A stretch of 64,000 bases of DNA. Source: Methylococcales bacterium (GTDB lineage: Bacteria > Pseudomonadota > Gammaproteobacteria > Methylococcales > Methylomonadaceae). The number at the start of each line of letters is the position of its first letter. The first letter of the stretch is position 1. Below are positions 9,993 to 19,679 of this stretch, one piece after another. The DNA lies in contig JAQTPT010000008.1 in NCBI GenBank assembly GCA_028712795.1, forward strand, positions 1 through 64,000, written 5' to 3'. The position numbers were made by a program, and so were the translations under genes. A model generated the notes under the pieces. That model ran no database searches and had not been told where the DNA came from. It worked only from the letters and a program-made list of their open reading frames with translations.

Positions 9993-10985
9993 TTATACAG
10001 ATAAAACAATTTTTCCGCAGGTGTGTCCGGCTTCGATCAATTTATGCGCTTCAGCTGCTTCTTGAAGAGGTAACTGTTTACTGACATGCAGCTTTAACAG
10101 TCCTTTATCAGCCCATTGGGCACATTGCTTTAAAATTTCAATATGCTTGTCCCTTGCATCAGGTAAGTCTCTGAGCATCGGTGTCAACATCAGTTCAAAA
10201 CCAATCAATAAATTACGCAACCTGGCTTCGCTTAAATTTAATTCACCCGGATCCAGCAACGTTACCAGTCGCCCAAAATGTGCAGTCACTGCGATACTTT
10301 CTTTAAATACAGCGGCGCCTACCGTATCAAAAACCAGATCAGCGCCTTTGCCTCCAGTCAGTTCGTTTACCGCATTAGCAAAACTGTTTTGGGTATAAAT
10401 AATGGCTTTATCTGCGCCCAGACTTTTGACAAAGTCCGCTTTTTGTGCGGAACTCACGGTAGTAATAACCTTGGCGCCTTTTAGCTTTGCCAATTGTATT
10501 GCAACGTGTCCGACTCCTCCGGCTCCCGCATGAATCAGTACGGTTTGACCTGCCTGCAAACCGCCACGCTCAAACAAAGCGCCCCACGCGGTAATCAATA
10601 CCAAAGGAGCCGCGGCAGCTTCAATAAATGAAAATGTCTTAGGACTCAAGCTAACCCAGCGCTGATCGAGCACCGTATATTCAGCATAATTACCCTGCTC
10701 TCGCCCCAGCCCGCCATGACAAAACCAGACGTTATCGCCAACTTTAAATTGACTGACGTCTTTTCCGGTTTCAACAACGACGCCTGCGCCGTCACAGCCC
10801 AATACTGCGGGTAATGGTTGGTTATAAAACACGCCGTTACGCCGGATCTTGGTGTCGACAGGATTAATGCCTGAGGCTTGCAGTTTGACTTTAAGCTGTG
10901 TTGCTTCTGAAATTTCAGGCTCTTGAATGTCCTGATATTTTAAAACATCAGGATCGCCGGCCGCTGTCATTAGTATTGCTTTCAT
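9993..10985 (-). CDS. Zinc-free MDR alcohol dehydrogenase / NADPH:quinone reductase family protein
   Basis: This is a 330-aa medium-chain dehydrogenase/reductase of the quinone oxidoreductase type. It has the N-terminal GroES-like domain (LGCDGAGVVVETG) and a Rossmann fold with the nucleotide-binding AGAGGVGHVAIQLAKLKGA. It lacks the cysteines of the structural zinc site. I choose the ATG at 10985 because GGGAG precedes it at good spacing and MKAILMTAAGDPDVLKY is the standard N-terminus; a start 19 codons further upstream is possible. The substrate cannot be told from sequence. It is separated from nspC by a palindromic repeat. Confidence 0.82.
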   Translation of the reverse strand: MKAILMTAAGDPDVLKYQDIQEPEISEATQLKVKLQASGINPVDTKIRRNGVFYNQPLPAVLGCDGAGVVVETGKDVSQFKVGDNVWFCHGGLGREQGNYAEYTVLDQRWVSLSPKTFSFIEAAAAPLVLITAWGALFERGGLQAGQTVLIHAGAGGVGHVAIQLAKLKGAKVITTVSSAQKADFVKSLGADKAIIYTQNSFANAVNELTGGKGADLVFDTVGAAVFKESIAVTAHFGRLVTLLDPGELNLSEARLRNLLIGFELMLTPMLRDLPDARDKHIEILKQCAQWADKGLLKLHVSKQLPLQEAAEAHKLIEAGHTCGKIVLSV

Positions 10986-11015
10986 GGTTACACTCCCGTT
11001 ATGTTTACTGTGAAT

Positions 11016-11058
11016 GGAGCGGTCTTTAGCCGCGATTAGCAAAGCTAAAGACCACTCC
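11016..11058. repeat. REP-like palindromic repeat
   Basis: GGAGCGGTCTTTAGC at 11016-11030 pairs with GCTAAAGACCACTCC at 11044-11058, a 15-bp stem with one mismatch around a 13-base loop. No U-tract follows on either strand, so a REP-type repeat is likelier than a terminator. It sits between nspC and the reductase gene, both read on the minus strand. Confidence 0.6.
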
Positions 11059-11074
11059 TACAGCCAGGTTTTCA

Positions 11075-12217
11075 TTAATGAGTCAGCCATTGCTGACGAT
11101 AATCCTGATAGTTGTACTGTTTCAATTTTTTCAGCTGCTGGTCTTGAAATAGATAAATATCAGGCAGATTGTAGCCATTAAAGCGGTTGGCTTTAACCAA
11201 ACTGTAAGCTCCAACCTCTTTAAAAACCAATTTATCACCAATGGCCAGTGGCTTGTTAAAACGATATTCCCCGAACACATCACCCGCCAAACAGGTGCAG
11301 CCCGCTAAAATGGCCGGGTAGTTTCCTTTAACATCGTGTTCATGCAATTCAGGCTGGCGCTGATATTCAAACACTTCGGGGTTATGATTGACCGATGTAT
11401 CCAGTATGGCAATGGTTTTGCCGTCACTGACAAAACTATCAATGACAGTAGTCAATAAATATCCGGCGCTGCCTACTACTGCCTTGCCAGGTTCAATATA
11501 TATGTCAAGTTCAAACTCATTTTTTAGCTTGCTCACCAATTCCATAAAGGGACGGTGATCATTAATCTGATTAAACAAATAACCGCCACCCAGATTCAGC
11601 CAGTCAAGTTGAGCAAGGCTTTTGCCAAAATAACCGCGCAGTTTTTCAATGGTTTTAATAAGGGGCATAAAGTCAGTTGCTGAATAAACGTTATGGATAT
11701 GCAGTCCTTTAACTTGATGCAGGCAAGACGATTGCCATAACTCGTCAATATCCACGCCCAGTTTTGAATAGGTACGACATGGATCAAACCTATCATCATT
11801 AAGAAATGATAATTTGGGATTGACGCGTAAGCCCATGGATGATTTTGCAGGATTGGCAGAAGCAAAGCGCTGATACTGTGTCAACGAATTAAAGCTGATG
11901 AGCGTAACCAAACGCGCAATGTCATCCCATTCATCGGGTCTTATTCCGGGCGTTGTTAAATGAATGCCGCCTTGCCCTGTTAAAACCTCATCGGCCAACC
12001 GCGCTTCAAACAAAGAGCTGACCGAGAAACCGTCAACAAAGGGTTTAACGAGTTCCAGAACGGAGTATAAAGGCAATGACTTGATTGAGTATAAAACCTT
12101 GCAGCGACACCGGTGACGTAAGGTGTTTAAAACTTTTAAGGCGCTAATAATCTCATCTGCATGCAGAACAAACGCCGGTGAGGAGGGAATGCTGTCTTTT
12201 ATGAGCTGAAAATCCAT
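11075..12217 (-). CDS. nspC: Carboxynorspermidine/carboxyspermidine decarboxylase
   Basis: NspC is the PLP-dependent fold-III decarboxylase that makes spermidine or norspermidine from the carboxy-precursor. The 380-aa protein shows the PLP lysine region VLYSIKSLPLYSVL, the DGFSVSSLFEARLA block, the LNLGGGYLF phosphate-binding loop, EPGKAVVG and the second active-site stretch AGCTCLAGDVFGEY. The usual partner, carboxynorspermidine dehydrogenase, is not next to it and is not in this window. The start is ATG at 12215-12217. The 5' side is a repeat-bearing intergenic region, so the gene probably has its own promoter. Confidence 0.92.
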   Translation of the reverse strand: MDFQLIKDSIPSSPAFVLHADEIISALKVLNTLRHRCRCKVLYSIKSLPLYSVLELVKPFVDGFSVSSLFEARLADEVLTGQGGIHLTTPGIRPDEWDDIARLVTLISFNSLTQYQRFASANPAKSSMGLRVNPKLSFLNDDRFDPCRTYSKLGVDIDELWQSSCLHQVKGLHIHNVYSATDFMPLIKTIEKLRGYFGKSLAQLDWLNLGGGYLFNQINDHRPFMELVSKLKNEFELDIYIEPGKAVVGSAGYLLTTVIDSFVSDGKTIAILDTSVNHNPEVFEYQRQPELHEHDVKGNYPAILAGCTCLAGDVFGEYRFNKPLAIGDKLVFKEVGAYSLVKANRFNGYNLPDIYLFQDQQLKKLKQYNYQDYRQQWLTH

Positions 12218-12351
12218 TGCGCTATGTGTGTCTTACAATGATTGAGAAATTACCCAGGCCGAGCTTCATTGTCAGCACTAATATATTCACTCCAGGTTGT
12301 AAATTAAATTAAAAAAAGTCCTGATTATCAAGATGCTTAAGCTAATGGGTT

Positions 12352-12450
12352 CGTCGCTCCGGCATGGATTGCCGAACCCAGGCGCCAGGCAAGGTATGTA
12401 AACATTACATCCATATAATCTGGATACCGGCAATTCATGTCGGTATGACG
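12352..12450. repeat. MITE-like inverted-repeat element (about 99 bp)
   Basis: The 23-base arms at 12352-12374 and 12428-12450 are imperfect inverted repeats sharing the ends CGTC and ATTGCCG around a CCGGCAT/CCGACAT core. They enclose about 53 non-coding bases. This is the main content of the 310-base gap 12218-12528 between nspC and the IS982 remnant. It differs from the repeat families at 123 and 50646. Confidence 0.55.
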
Positions 12451-12593
12451 TTGCTGCTGAAGAATCTTTATAGTCAGGAAAAACGTTCCACCTAAATCCT
12501 GCAAGCCCTAAAAACCAGGCAGTAATCCATGCCTTTTTATGCTCAAATTTTATTTTTTTTAATCCGCCGACGCAGCTCTGCCCATGTACTTAT

Positions 12594-13188
12594 GTTTGCA
12601 AAAACATCCGCATCCCACGCCACAAAACCTTCAAAGATGTTGCGGGGCGCGGCAAGGCGTCAACGGGGCTGGTTTGATGACTTTAAGCTTCATCTGATGG
12701 TCGATGATTGCGGGGCAATCCTTTCATTTTCAATAACAAGCGGCAATGTCGATGACCGAGCCCCCGTTCCCAAAATGACCAAAAATTTTATTGGCAAGCT
12801 GTTCGGCGACAAAGGTTACATTTCAAAAAAGCTCACTGAAATTTTAGCCATGAACGATGTTGAGCTGGTCACCAAACTCAAAAAGAACATGAAGCTCAAG
12901 ATCATTGCGTTGTTTGATAAAATATTGCTGAGAAAACGCAGCATCATTGAAACTATTAATGACCAGCTCAAAAACATTTCCCAAATTAAGCATTCGCGAC
13001 ACCGGTCTTTGACCAATTGCGTGATTAAAGTCGTAGCAGGCTTGCTCGCTTATTCCTATCAGGAAAAGCGCCCTTCACTTAATATTAGGGTAGATGATCT
13101 CTTCCCTTACTTTGCTGTGAGTGACGCTTATCCCGAACTCTGGTTAATTAAGGACTTCCTTGTTAAACTTTACGATTTGCTATCTTAA
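12594..13188 (+). pseudogene. IS982-family transposase remnant, frameshifted and N-terminally truncated
   Basis: The C-terminal part reads GWFDDFKLHL, SGNVDD and GKLFGDKGYI, which is typical of IS982 transposases, and runs to the stop at 13188. Upstream, a different frame gives VCKNIRIPRHKTFKDVAG from 12594. The two frames join if one G is removed from the GGGG run at 12665-12668, so a single-base insertion inactivates the gene. The N-terminal half before about 12590 is not recognisable. I saw no terminal repeats. Confidence 0.8.
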
Positions 13189-13337
13189 ATTTGAATAATA
13201 ATAGCATTAATTTGAATAGGGCAGCGTTTTATTGATATCCGGTTGCCCAGGACAACGGGCTTGAAATTTAAGCCGAATAGCCGCAAATGTTGGCTTGGAA
13301 CAGCATCAACCCAATCAACCTTGCTGCGTAACATCAG

Positions 13338-16300
13338 TTACTTGTATCTAATCTCTACGGCGTTTGGCCCGAATAAAGATTTCAAGCGCGAAATCAACTC
13401 ATCAGTTGGGTGTATCCGCCATTCATCACCCAGTTGAACAGTGGCTCGTGCTTGAGTTGATGTATAGTTGATGCTAATAGGACAGCTGCCACCTTTAAAG
13501 GGGTTGAGCGCATCACTCAATTTTTCAAGGATATTAACTGATCCCGGCATATTCAAACTTAAATTGATACCCCTGGCAAAACTCTCCCTCGCCTGATCTA
13601 TGTCAAATAATTTTTCTATCGTCAGCCGTAACGCGCCGGAAAAGTTATCAATAGCCAAAGCTCCTTCGGCAATTAAAAGGCTATCACGCGTAAAAATTCC
13701 ACGATATCTTTCATAGACCTCGCCAAAAGCGGCACATTCAAGTCTGCCGGTTTTATCATCCAGGGTGGCGAAGCCCATGGTTTTCCCGTTTTTGGTTTGA
13801 CGTGTGCGCACTTCCACCACCAAGCCCGCAATTCGCGCTTCCATAGTGCCGCGCGAGACCTGCAAGGATGCTATCTTTCCGTGGGTAAAGTGCTTTAATT
13901 CCGGTTCATATTGGTCTATCGGATGCCCCGTCAAAAACAACCCTAAGGTTAATTTTTCCGCAGCCAGGCGTTCATTGTCCGACCAGGGTTCAACATTTGC
14001 AGAATAAGCGCCTGTAACTGTTGCGTCACCGTTATTATCCGTTTCTGAATCGGAGCTGGGGAGCGAAAACAAATCATTCTGTCCTGTTCGCGCCATTCTT
14101 CCGTGCTGCTCGGCCACTCTCAATGCGGTGGGCAACTCCGCCAAATGACCCGCCCGGTTGTTATCAAATTCATCAAAAGCACCGGCACGAATTAAGGCTT
14201 CCAGCACCCGCTTGTTAAATTTGCGTAAGTCGACCCGCTTGCATAAATCATATAAGCCGGAAAATGGGCCATTATCGTCCCGTTCCTTAAGCATTTCTTC
14301 AATCGCTGATTGCCCCACACCCTTGATTGCGCCAAGGCCATAAACGATATGATCACCCTTGTTAACCGTAAAACGAAAGGTGGACACATTGATAGTCGGC
14401 GGAAGGATGACCAGCTTCATTTGCCTGCATTCTTCTACTAATACAACGACCTTGTCGGTGTTATCCATGTCAGAAGACAACACGGCGGCCATAAAAGCCG
14501 CCGGGTAATGGGCTTTTAGCCAAGCGGTTTGATAGGCGACCAGCGCGTAGGCGGCGGAGTGGGACTTGTTAAACCCGTAGCCTGCGAATTTTTCCATTAA
14601 ATCGAAAACATAGGTGGCTATGGATTCTTCAACCTGATTGGCAACAGCGCCAACGGTAAATTTTTCCCGTTCTTTGGCCATCTCTTCCGCTTTCTTTTTG
14701 CCCATCGCTCGCCTGAGCATATCTGCCCCGCCCAAGGTATAAAGAGCAAGCTCCCGCGCAATTTGCATCACCTGTTCCTGATACAAAATAACGCCATTGG
14801 TCGGTCTGAGGATGGGCTCCAGCAAAGGATGCGCATATTCTGCTTTCGCGCCATGCTTAACATTGATGTAATCATCGACCATGCCCGATTCCAAGGGGCC
14901 GGGCCGGAACAGCGCCACCAGCGCGATAATATCGTCAAAGCAGTCGGGCTTGAGCTTCTTAATCAGCTCCTTCATGCCTCTGGATTCCAGCTGAAATACG
15001 GCGGTGGTCTGACCATTTTTTAACAGCGCATAAGAGGCGGCATCATCCCGGGGGATAGTGGTAATATCAACCAGGGCTTCACCGGTTTGCTGTTTTTTAT
15101 GATTAATGGTTTGCAGCGCCCAATCGATAATGGTCAGCGTACGCAGTCCTAAAAAGTCGAACTTGACCAGTCCGACGGCCTCCACGTCATCTTTATCAAA
15201 CTGGGTCACCAGATTACCGCCGCCCTGTTCGCAATACAGCGGCGTAAAGTCCGTCAGTTTGGTCGGCGAGATTACCACGCCACCCGCGTGTTTGCCCGCA
15301 TTTCTGGCAGTGCCTTCTAATGACAGCGCCATATCAATCAGCGCTTTGACTTCTTCTTCGGTGTCATAAAGCTGTTTAAGATCAGGACTCTCTTTTAAAG
15401 CTTTGGTCAGCGTCATGCCGATTTCAAAGGGGATCAGCTTGGCTAGCCGGTCGACAAAGCCATAGGCAAATCCTAGCACCCGTCCTACATCACGAATAAC
15501 CGCCTTGGCAGCCATCGAACCGTAGGTGATAATCTGAGCGACATGATCCCGGCCATAATGACGGGCGACATAATCGATCACTTCATCACGCCGGTCCATG
15601 CAAAAGTCAATATCAAAGTCAGGCATGGAGACCCGCTCGGGATTTAAAAACCGCTCGAACAGTAAATCAAATTCGATGGGATCCAAGTCCGTGATTTTGA
15701 GCGCATAAGCAACCAATGAGCCCGCACCGGAACCGCGTCCCGGACCGACTGGAATATGTTCATTTTTTGCCCATTGGATAAAATCAGCCACAATCATAAA
15801 ATAACCGGGGAAACCCATTTCCGTGATCACCTTCAATTCGGTTTCCAAACGCTCATAGTAAACATTACGGTTTTCCTCATCCGTGCCTTTACCGGCCGCC
15901 GGATATTGCAGCAACCGCTCTTCCAAGCCTTTTTTGGACTCGCTGGCCATCAGTTCACCCAGCGTCATGCCCTCCGGCACTGGAAAATCCGGTAGAAAGT
16001 TTTCTCCCAGCGTCAGCTTTAAATTGCAGCGTTTGGCAATTTCCACGGTGTTTTCCAAGGCTTCGGGAATATCGGCAAACAACGCCAGCATTTCCTCGCT
16101 ACTGCGTAAATACTGTTGGTCGGTGTAATCCTTGGGACGACGCGTATCATCCAATACCCGCCCCTGATTAATACAGACCCGCACTTCATGAGCGGCAAAA
16201 TCCTTTTGATGCATAAAGCGCACATCATTGGTGGCAACCACAGGCAGTCCGGTTGCCAGCGCCAGATCAACCGCAGCGGCAATATAACGCTCTTCGTCAG

Positions 16301-16823
16301 GCTTGCCGACTCGCTGCAATTCAAGATAAAACCGTTGCTCAAACAATGCGGCCCACTGCTCCGCCAAGCGTTTGCCCTCGTCATGGTTTTCTGCCAGCAA
16401 GGCCTTGCCTATGTCTCCGCTCATCGCGCCGGACAAGGCAATCAAGCCGCTGTTGTTATCTTCTATCCATTCTTGTCTAAGCATAGGCACGCCTTGATGC
16501 TGACCTTCCTGATACGCTTTTGAGATGAGTTCTGTCAGCGTGATGTAGCCCGTGTGATTATTGACCAGTAAAGTTAAACGATAGGGCGTGGCGGGTTCTT
16601 CAGGATTAAAAACCAACACATCAGCCCCGGCTATCGGCTTGATGCCTTGTCCCAGCGAAGCCTTATAAAACTTGACCAGCGAAAACAAATTGGCGTGATC
16701 GGTGACCGCAACGGCGGGCATATTTAACTCTGCCAACCGCTTAACCAGGGGTTTAATTTTAACGATACCGTCAACCAGGGAGAATTCGGTGTGCAGTCTT
16801 AAGTGGATGAAAGAGGGTTGCAT
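13338..16823 (-). CDS. dnaE: DNA polymerase III subunit alpha
   Basis: This is the replicative polymerase catalytic subunit. Its 1161 aa match the length of the E. coli enzyme. The N-terminal PHP domain begins at FIHLRLHTEFSLVDG. The catalytic palm aspartates lie in PDFDIDFC, with D402, D404 and D406. GPGRGSGAGSLVAYAL, the YQEQVMQIA block, GYGFNKSHSAAYA and the C-terminal OB fold (ARIAGLVVEVRTRQTK) are all present. ATG start. It is transcribed divergently from the stress-protein gene at 17009. No accC/accA or lpxD-fabZ neighbours are visible here, so the local order differs from E. coli. Confidence 0.97.
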   Translation of the reverse strand: MQPSFIHLRLHTEFSLVDGIVKIKPLVKRLAELNMPAVAVTDHANLFSLVKFYKASLGQGIKPIAGADVLVFNPEEPATPYRLTLLVNNHTGYITLTELISKAYQEGQHQGVPMLRQEWIEDNNSGLIALSGAMSGDIGKALLAENHDEGKRLAEQWAALFEQRFYLELQRVGKPDEERYIAAAVDLALATGLPVVATNDVRFMHQKDFAAHEVRVCINQGRVLDDTRRPKDYTDQQYLRSSEEMLALFADIPEALENTVEIAKRCNLKLTLGENFLPDFPVPEGMTLGELMASESKKGLEERLLQYPAAGKGTDEENRNVYYERLETELKVITEMGFPGYFMIVADFIQWAKNEHIPVGPGRGSGAGSLVAYALKITDLDPIEFDLLFERFLNPERVSMPDFDIDFCMDRRDEVIDYVARHYGRDHVAQIITYGSMAAKAVIRDVGRVLGFAYGFVDRLAKLIPFEIGMTLTKALKESPDLKQLYDTEEEVKALIDMALSLEGTARNAGKHAGGVVISPTKLTDFTPLYCEQGGGNLVTQFDKDDVEAVGLVKFDFLGLRTLTIIDWALQTINHKKQQTGEALVDITTIPRDDAASYALLKNGQTTAVFQLESRGMKELIKKLKPDCFDDIIALVALFRPGPLESGMVDDYINVKHGAKAEYAHPLLEPILRPTNGVILYQEQVMQIARELALYTLGGADMLRRAMGKKKAEEMAKEREKFTVGAVANQVEESIATYVFDLMEKFAGYGFNKSHSAAYALVAYQTAWLKAHYPAAFMAAVLSSDMDNTDKVVVLVEECRQMKLVILPPTINVSTFRFTVNKGDHIVYGLGAIKGVGQSAIEEMLKERDDNGPFSGLYDLCKRVDLRKFNKRVLEALIRAGAFDEFDNNRAGHLAELPTALRVAEQHGRMARTGQNDLFSLPSSDSETDNNGDATVTGAYSANVEPWSDNERLAAEKLTLGLFLTGHPIDQYEPELKHFTHGKIASLQVSRGTMEARIAGLVVEVRTRQTKNGKTMGFATLDDKTGRLECAAFGEVYERYRGIFTRDSLLIAEGALAIDNFSGALRLTIEKLFDIDQARESFARGINLSLNMPGSVNILEKLSDALNPFKGGSCPISINYTSTQARATVQLGDEWRIHPTDELISRLKSLFGPNAVEIRYK

Positions 16824-17008
16824 GAGGCGTTATTTGTATTGGCTTCTGGAAATGTTATTGTGCGCGGTCACGAATGCGTATAATGATATCAACATCCCAC
16901 ATACCAAGCCTTTTGACAGAAGACTTTTGCTTATTTATTGGTAAATATTTTCTCACATTACCGGTCGTACCCAAAGAAATCAATAACTACACTAATAAGG
17001 CATCAACA

Positions 17009-17458
17009 ATGAGCGGTTATCAACATATTTTATTGGCAGTAGGTTACTCAGAACACGGCGATTATGTTGCAAAAAAAGCCAAATCGTTGGCATCCATCTA
17101 TCAGGCCAAATTGAGCATTATCCATGTCTTGGACAACATTCCCATGCCGGATACAAACTATGGCACCGTGATTCCCTTGAATCAACATTCATCAGACGAA
17201 TTGCTAGAAGCGGAAAAAGCCAAATTGATGCAGGTTGGCGATCAATTGGCTGTTGATTTGGCCAATCGCTGGATGCTATGGGGGGTTCCCAAGCAGGAAA
17301 TTATTCATATTGCCGAGCAGGAGAAGGTCGACTTAATTGTAGTTGGCTCGCATGGACGGCATGGATTGGCTCTGTTAATGGGATCAACTGCAAACAGTAT
17401 TTTGCATCATGCAAGGTGCGACGTGATGGCGGTTAGATTGCAGGATGGCATGCGCTGA
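17009..17458 (+). CDS. Universal stress protein (UspA family)
   Basis: This is a 149-aa protein with one Usp domain. Strand 1 is YQHILLAVGYSE and the C-terminal ATP/phosphate-binding signature is GSHGRHGLALLMGSTANSILHHARCDV (G-2x-G-9x-G-S/T). I use the ATG at 17009, preceded by AAGG, because it gives the standard Usp N-terminus; an in-frame upstream start would add 45 unrelated residues. A possible promoter (TTATTG at 16855, TATAAT at 16879) lies in the gap shared with the divergent dnaE. A role in stress survival is inferred from the family. Confidence 0.9.
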   Translation: MSGYQHILLAVGYSEHGDYVAKKAKSLASIYQAKLSIIHVLDNIPMPDTNYGTVIPLNQHSSDELLEAEKAKLMQVGDQLAVDLANRWMLWGVPKQEIIHIAEQEKVDLIVVGSHGRHGLALLMGSTANSILHHARCDVMAVRLQDGMR

Positions 17459-17464
17459 AAGTCT

Positions 17465-17692
17465 TTGAAATGCAGCATAAATTGTATTGACGCCGAGTTT
17501 TCTCAACATTTGATTCGGCGGGCTGAAATCAACGCCATTGACCAAGATAGCGCTCAATTAGAAAGTGGCGTAGAGCAGAGTGTTGTCAAAAAGTTACTGA
17601 ATATTGTAGAGCGATTAGCCTCAGAAAATGAATGTCTGAAAAGTGAAGCTCAGAACCTTAAAGATGAGAACAACCGGCTGAAAGGTGAGTAG
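17465..17692 (+). pseudogene. N-terminal fragment of an IS66-like transposase, ended by a nonsense codon
   Basis: The 75-codon reading ends with a leucine-heptad coiled coil (VVKKLLNIVERLASEN, then EIN/ENNRLKGE). It matches the N-terminus of the decayed transposase on the other strand at about 19565. There the motif continues GEQGKP; here the codon for Q is TAG, followed by GKP in the same frame. A C-to-T change therefore made the stop, and the remainder is lost after about 17730. Two copies of the element were evidently inserted head to head. Confidence 0.65.
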
Positions 17693-17699
17693 GGAAAAC

Positions 17700-17934
17700 C
17701 ACTACCAAATAAATCACAGTACCCGGTTTCAGAAAAGCGGTGCTTTCCTTTTCCGCAGTTAAACATTTGCCGAACGACCCCATCATTTTTGGTCGTGTAG
17801 ACACCATCCTTGGTTATATTGTTTTCCAATGATTGGTAGCAAGGACTGTCGCGTAATTTAGGGGTTTTCATAGCGCTCCATTTTCTATAATAATAACTGA
17901 ATTTCTGCCTGAAGATCTCCCTCAGCCACATCAA
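17700..17934 (-). pseudogene. Zinc-ribbon transposase N-terminal fragment (tentative)
   Basis: On the minus strand a short open stretch contains SLENNITKDGVYTTK and FNCGKGKHRFSETGYCDLFG. This resembles the zinc-ribbon plus HRFSET/LFG start of small IS1-like or IS1595-like transposases, with the first cysteine pair damaged. It runs into the fragment at 17465-17692 and has no C-terminal part. Assignment is by motif resemblance only. Confidence 0.35.
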
Positions 17935-17951
17935 AAATCAAAGGGCTATCG

Positions 17952-18370
17952 CTATTCCCCAAGTTTATTGCACCAAAATGAATAACATTGACACTTTGAA
18001 ACATTCCTGAAATAGCTTACAGACCTCTTGCAGTAAAAATGGGTGACTTGCTTCAGCCTTTTTATAAAAAGCCAAGTATTTATTTTTTTTCTCGTTAAAA
18101 TCCGTGTCAATCGGGAATAATCCTGTGCTTCAAATTGATCAGGTATTTTCACATTGATTTCAGATTTCCAAAGCGCTTTGGTCGCTTCCTCAATAGCTTT
18201 TTCCGGTAGCCAACCCTGATCTGGGCAGAAAGCCATTTTCACCCAGTTTAACCAGACGCTCCCCGGCAATTTCACTTGCATCGGATAGTTTGGGCAGGTT
18301 AACGGTTATTGTATCCCGATTACACGCAGTACAAAGCTCAATGCCCGTGACATATCGTAAAGGAATGTCA
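17952..18370 (-). pseudogene. Decayed reading frame of unknown family
   Basis: No single frame is open throughout, but pieces in two frames look protein-like on the minus strand. One contains TGIELCTACNRDTITVNLP and KLGENGFLP. Another contains KYLAFYKKAEASHPFLLQEV and ends LFILVQ with a stop at about 17970. They seem to be parts of one gene broken by at least two frameshifts and joined to the 3' end of the transposase remnant. I do not recognise the family. Confidence 0.35.
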
Positions 18371-19565
18371 GGATAAGGATTTTTTTCGCCATGATGCGTT
18401 CATTCAGCTCTTCATAGTCTGTGGTCGTTGCAAAGAGTTCATCAAAGCGCTTGGAAAGCTCTTCTTTTTTATCCGGTGCCGGCTCAAGCTTATACTTGAG
18501 TGACTCGGTGTAGTAAGCCCAATACAGACTTCGAAAGTCGGCTAAAACTTGTTGGTGTAGGGATATGAAGGGTGTTTGAGTTTTTTATGGTGCCGGGCGT
18601 CGTGAATCCAGCACAGACAGAGAAATAGAGTGAGCAGTTTGAATTGCGGGGCATCATCAGCCAGCAATCTTGCAATGATGGGAAAGTCGGTTTGTTGCTG
18701 GTAAAAAGCAATGGCGCAGGCTTCGGTAAGATGAACGCGTTCGCGACTACCCAAGGTGTCGATGCGTGTCAACTGCGGGTTGAATTCGCTTTCATTCATC
18801 ACCACATCAGCCGGTAACTGCGCGTCTATCGCAACACGGGCTTTGCCGGCCAACCTAAAGGTATCGGGCAGCCGTTTGGCCGGTTCATTATAAAGATAGT
18901 GAGGGGGCATGAAATCAGTCAACACGGACAATGACGTCAGACGGTCTTGCTTCGGCGTGGTGAAATAGGCGGTAAACAGCGGACTACAGACAATCTGGCA
19001 ATACTGGTTGGTGCCGTTGACGCGCGCACGGGTGTCATCGATTTGGACATAGTCGCTCGCGGTAATGCCGCTGCGGTAAAGATCGCTTTTTTCCTGGTGA
19101 AAAAGATCATAGCCGCCCGTCCATTGCTGGGAGATATAGGTGGCTGAAACTTCAATGCCAAAGTTTTGAAAAAAGCCTAATATCCGCTTTCCGACATGGA
19201 ATTTTCGGTTCACGCTGGCGTTTCTTTTTCCCTTCTGAATTCTCACCTGATTCGTTATTGTCTTTATTGGCATTCGCTATTGTCTTTATTGGCATTGGCC
19301 TCGGCTTCCTTGCGCTCGGCATCGGACGATAGTTTGCCGTCTTTCTGTTTATTAGCCTTAATATCAGGTTTGCCCTGCTCGCCTTTCAGTCGATTAATCT
19401 CGTCACGAAGCTGTTGGCGCTCAGTTAACAGCGTATGATTTTCTTTAACGACCCGCTCGATGAGGTTTAGTAGTTTTTTGACAAGTGTCTGCGACGCGTT
19501 ATTTTTCCAGTTGCGCGATTTCTTGGTCAATGGCAATAATTTCAGCCTGCAAGTCTTGGATGTTC
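18370..19565 (-). pseudogene. IS66-like transposase, several frameshifts and an internal deletion
   Basis: Read from 19565 leftwards, the pieces are AEIIAIDQEIAQLEK, the coiled coil LVKKLLNLIERVV, a long middle segment with DDTRARVNGTNQYCQIVC and AYFTTPKQDRL, then WIHDARHHKKLK, and finally VLADFRSLYWAYYTESLKYKLEP. These lie in different frames: there are breaks near 19505, at 19257-19296 and near 18560. About 150 residues between the basic linker and FGIEVSA appear deleted. The family is the large transposase type carrying the DxRH-x-KKL motif. It is not functional. Confidence 0.75.
19257..19296. repeat. 22-bp tandem duplication causing a frameshift
   Basis: ATTGTCTTTATTGGCATT occurs at 19257-19274 and again at 19279-19296, period 22. 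Because 22 is not a multiple of three, the duplication throws the transposase gene out of frame, ending its first ORF and opening the next. This is a direct record of how that gene was lost. Confidence 0.8.
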
Positions 19566-19679
19566 AAGGTGGGGAAGAATCAATTTTATTGGGCTTTCTG
19601 TCAAGATATTTCTGTAAATTTTATATTTACCGTGGTTTTTAAAGTAGATACCTTTCGACCTCCTACTTACAATTTCTCT

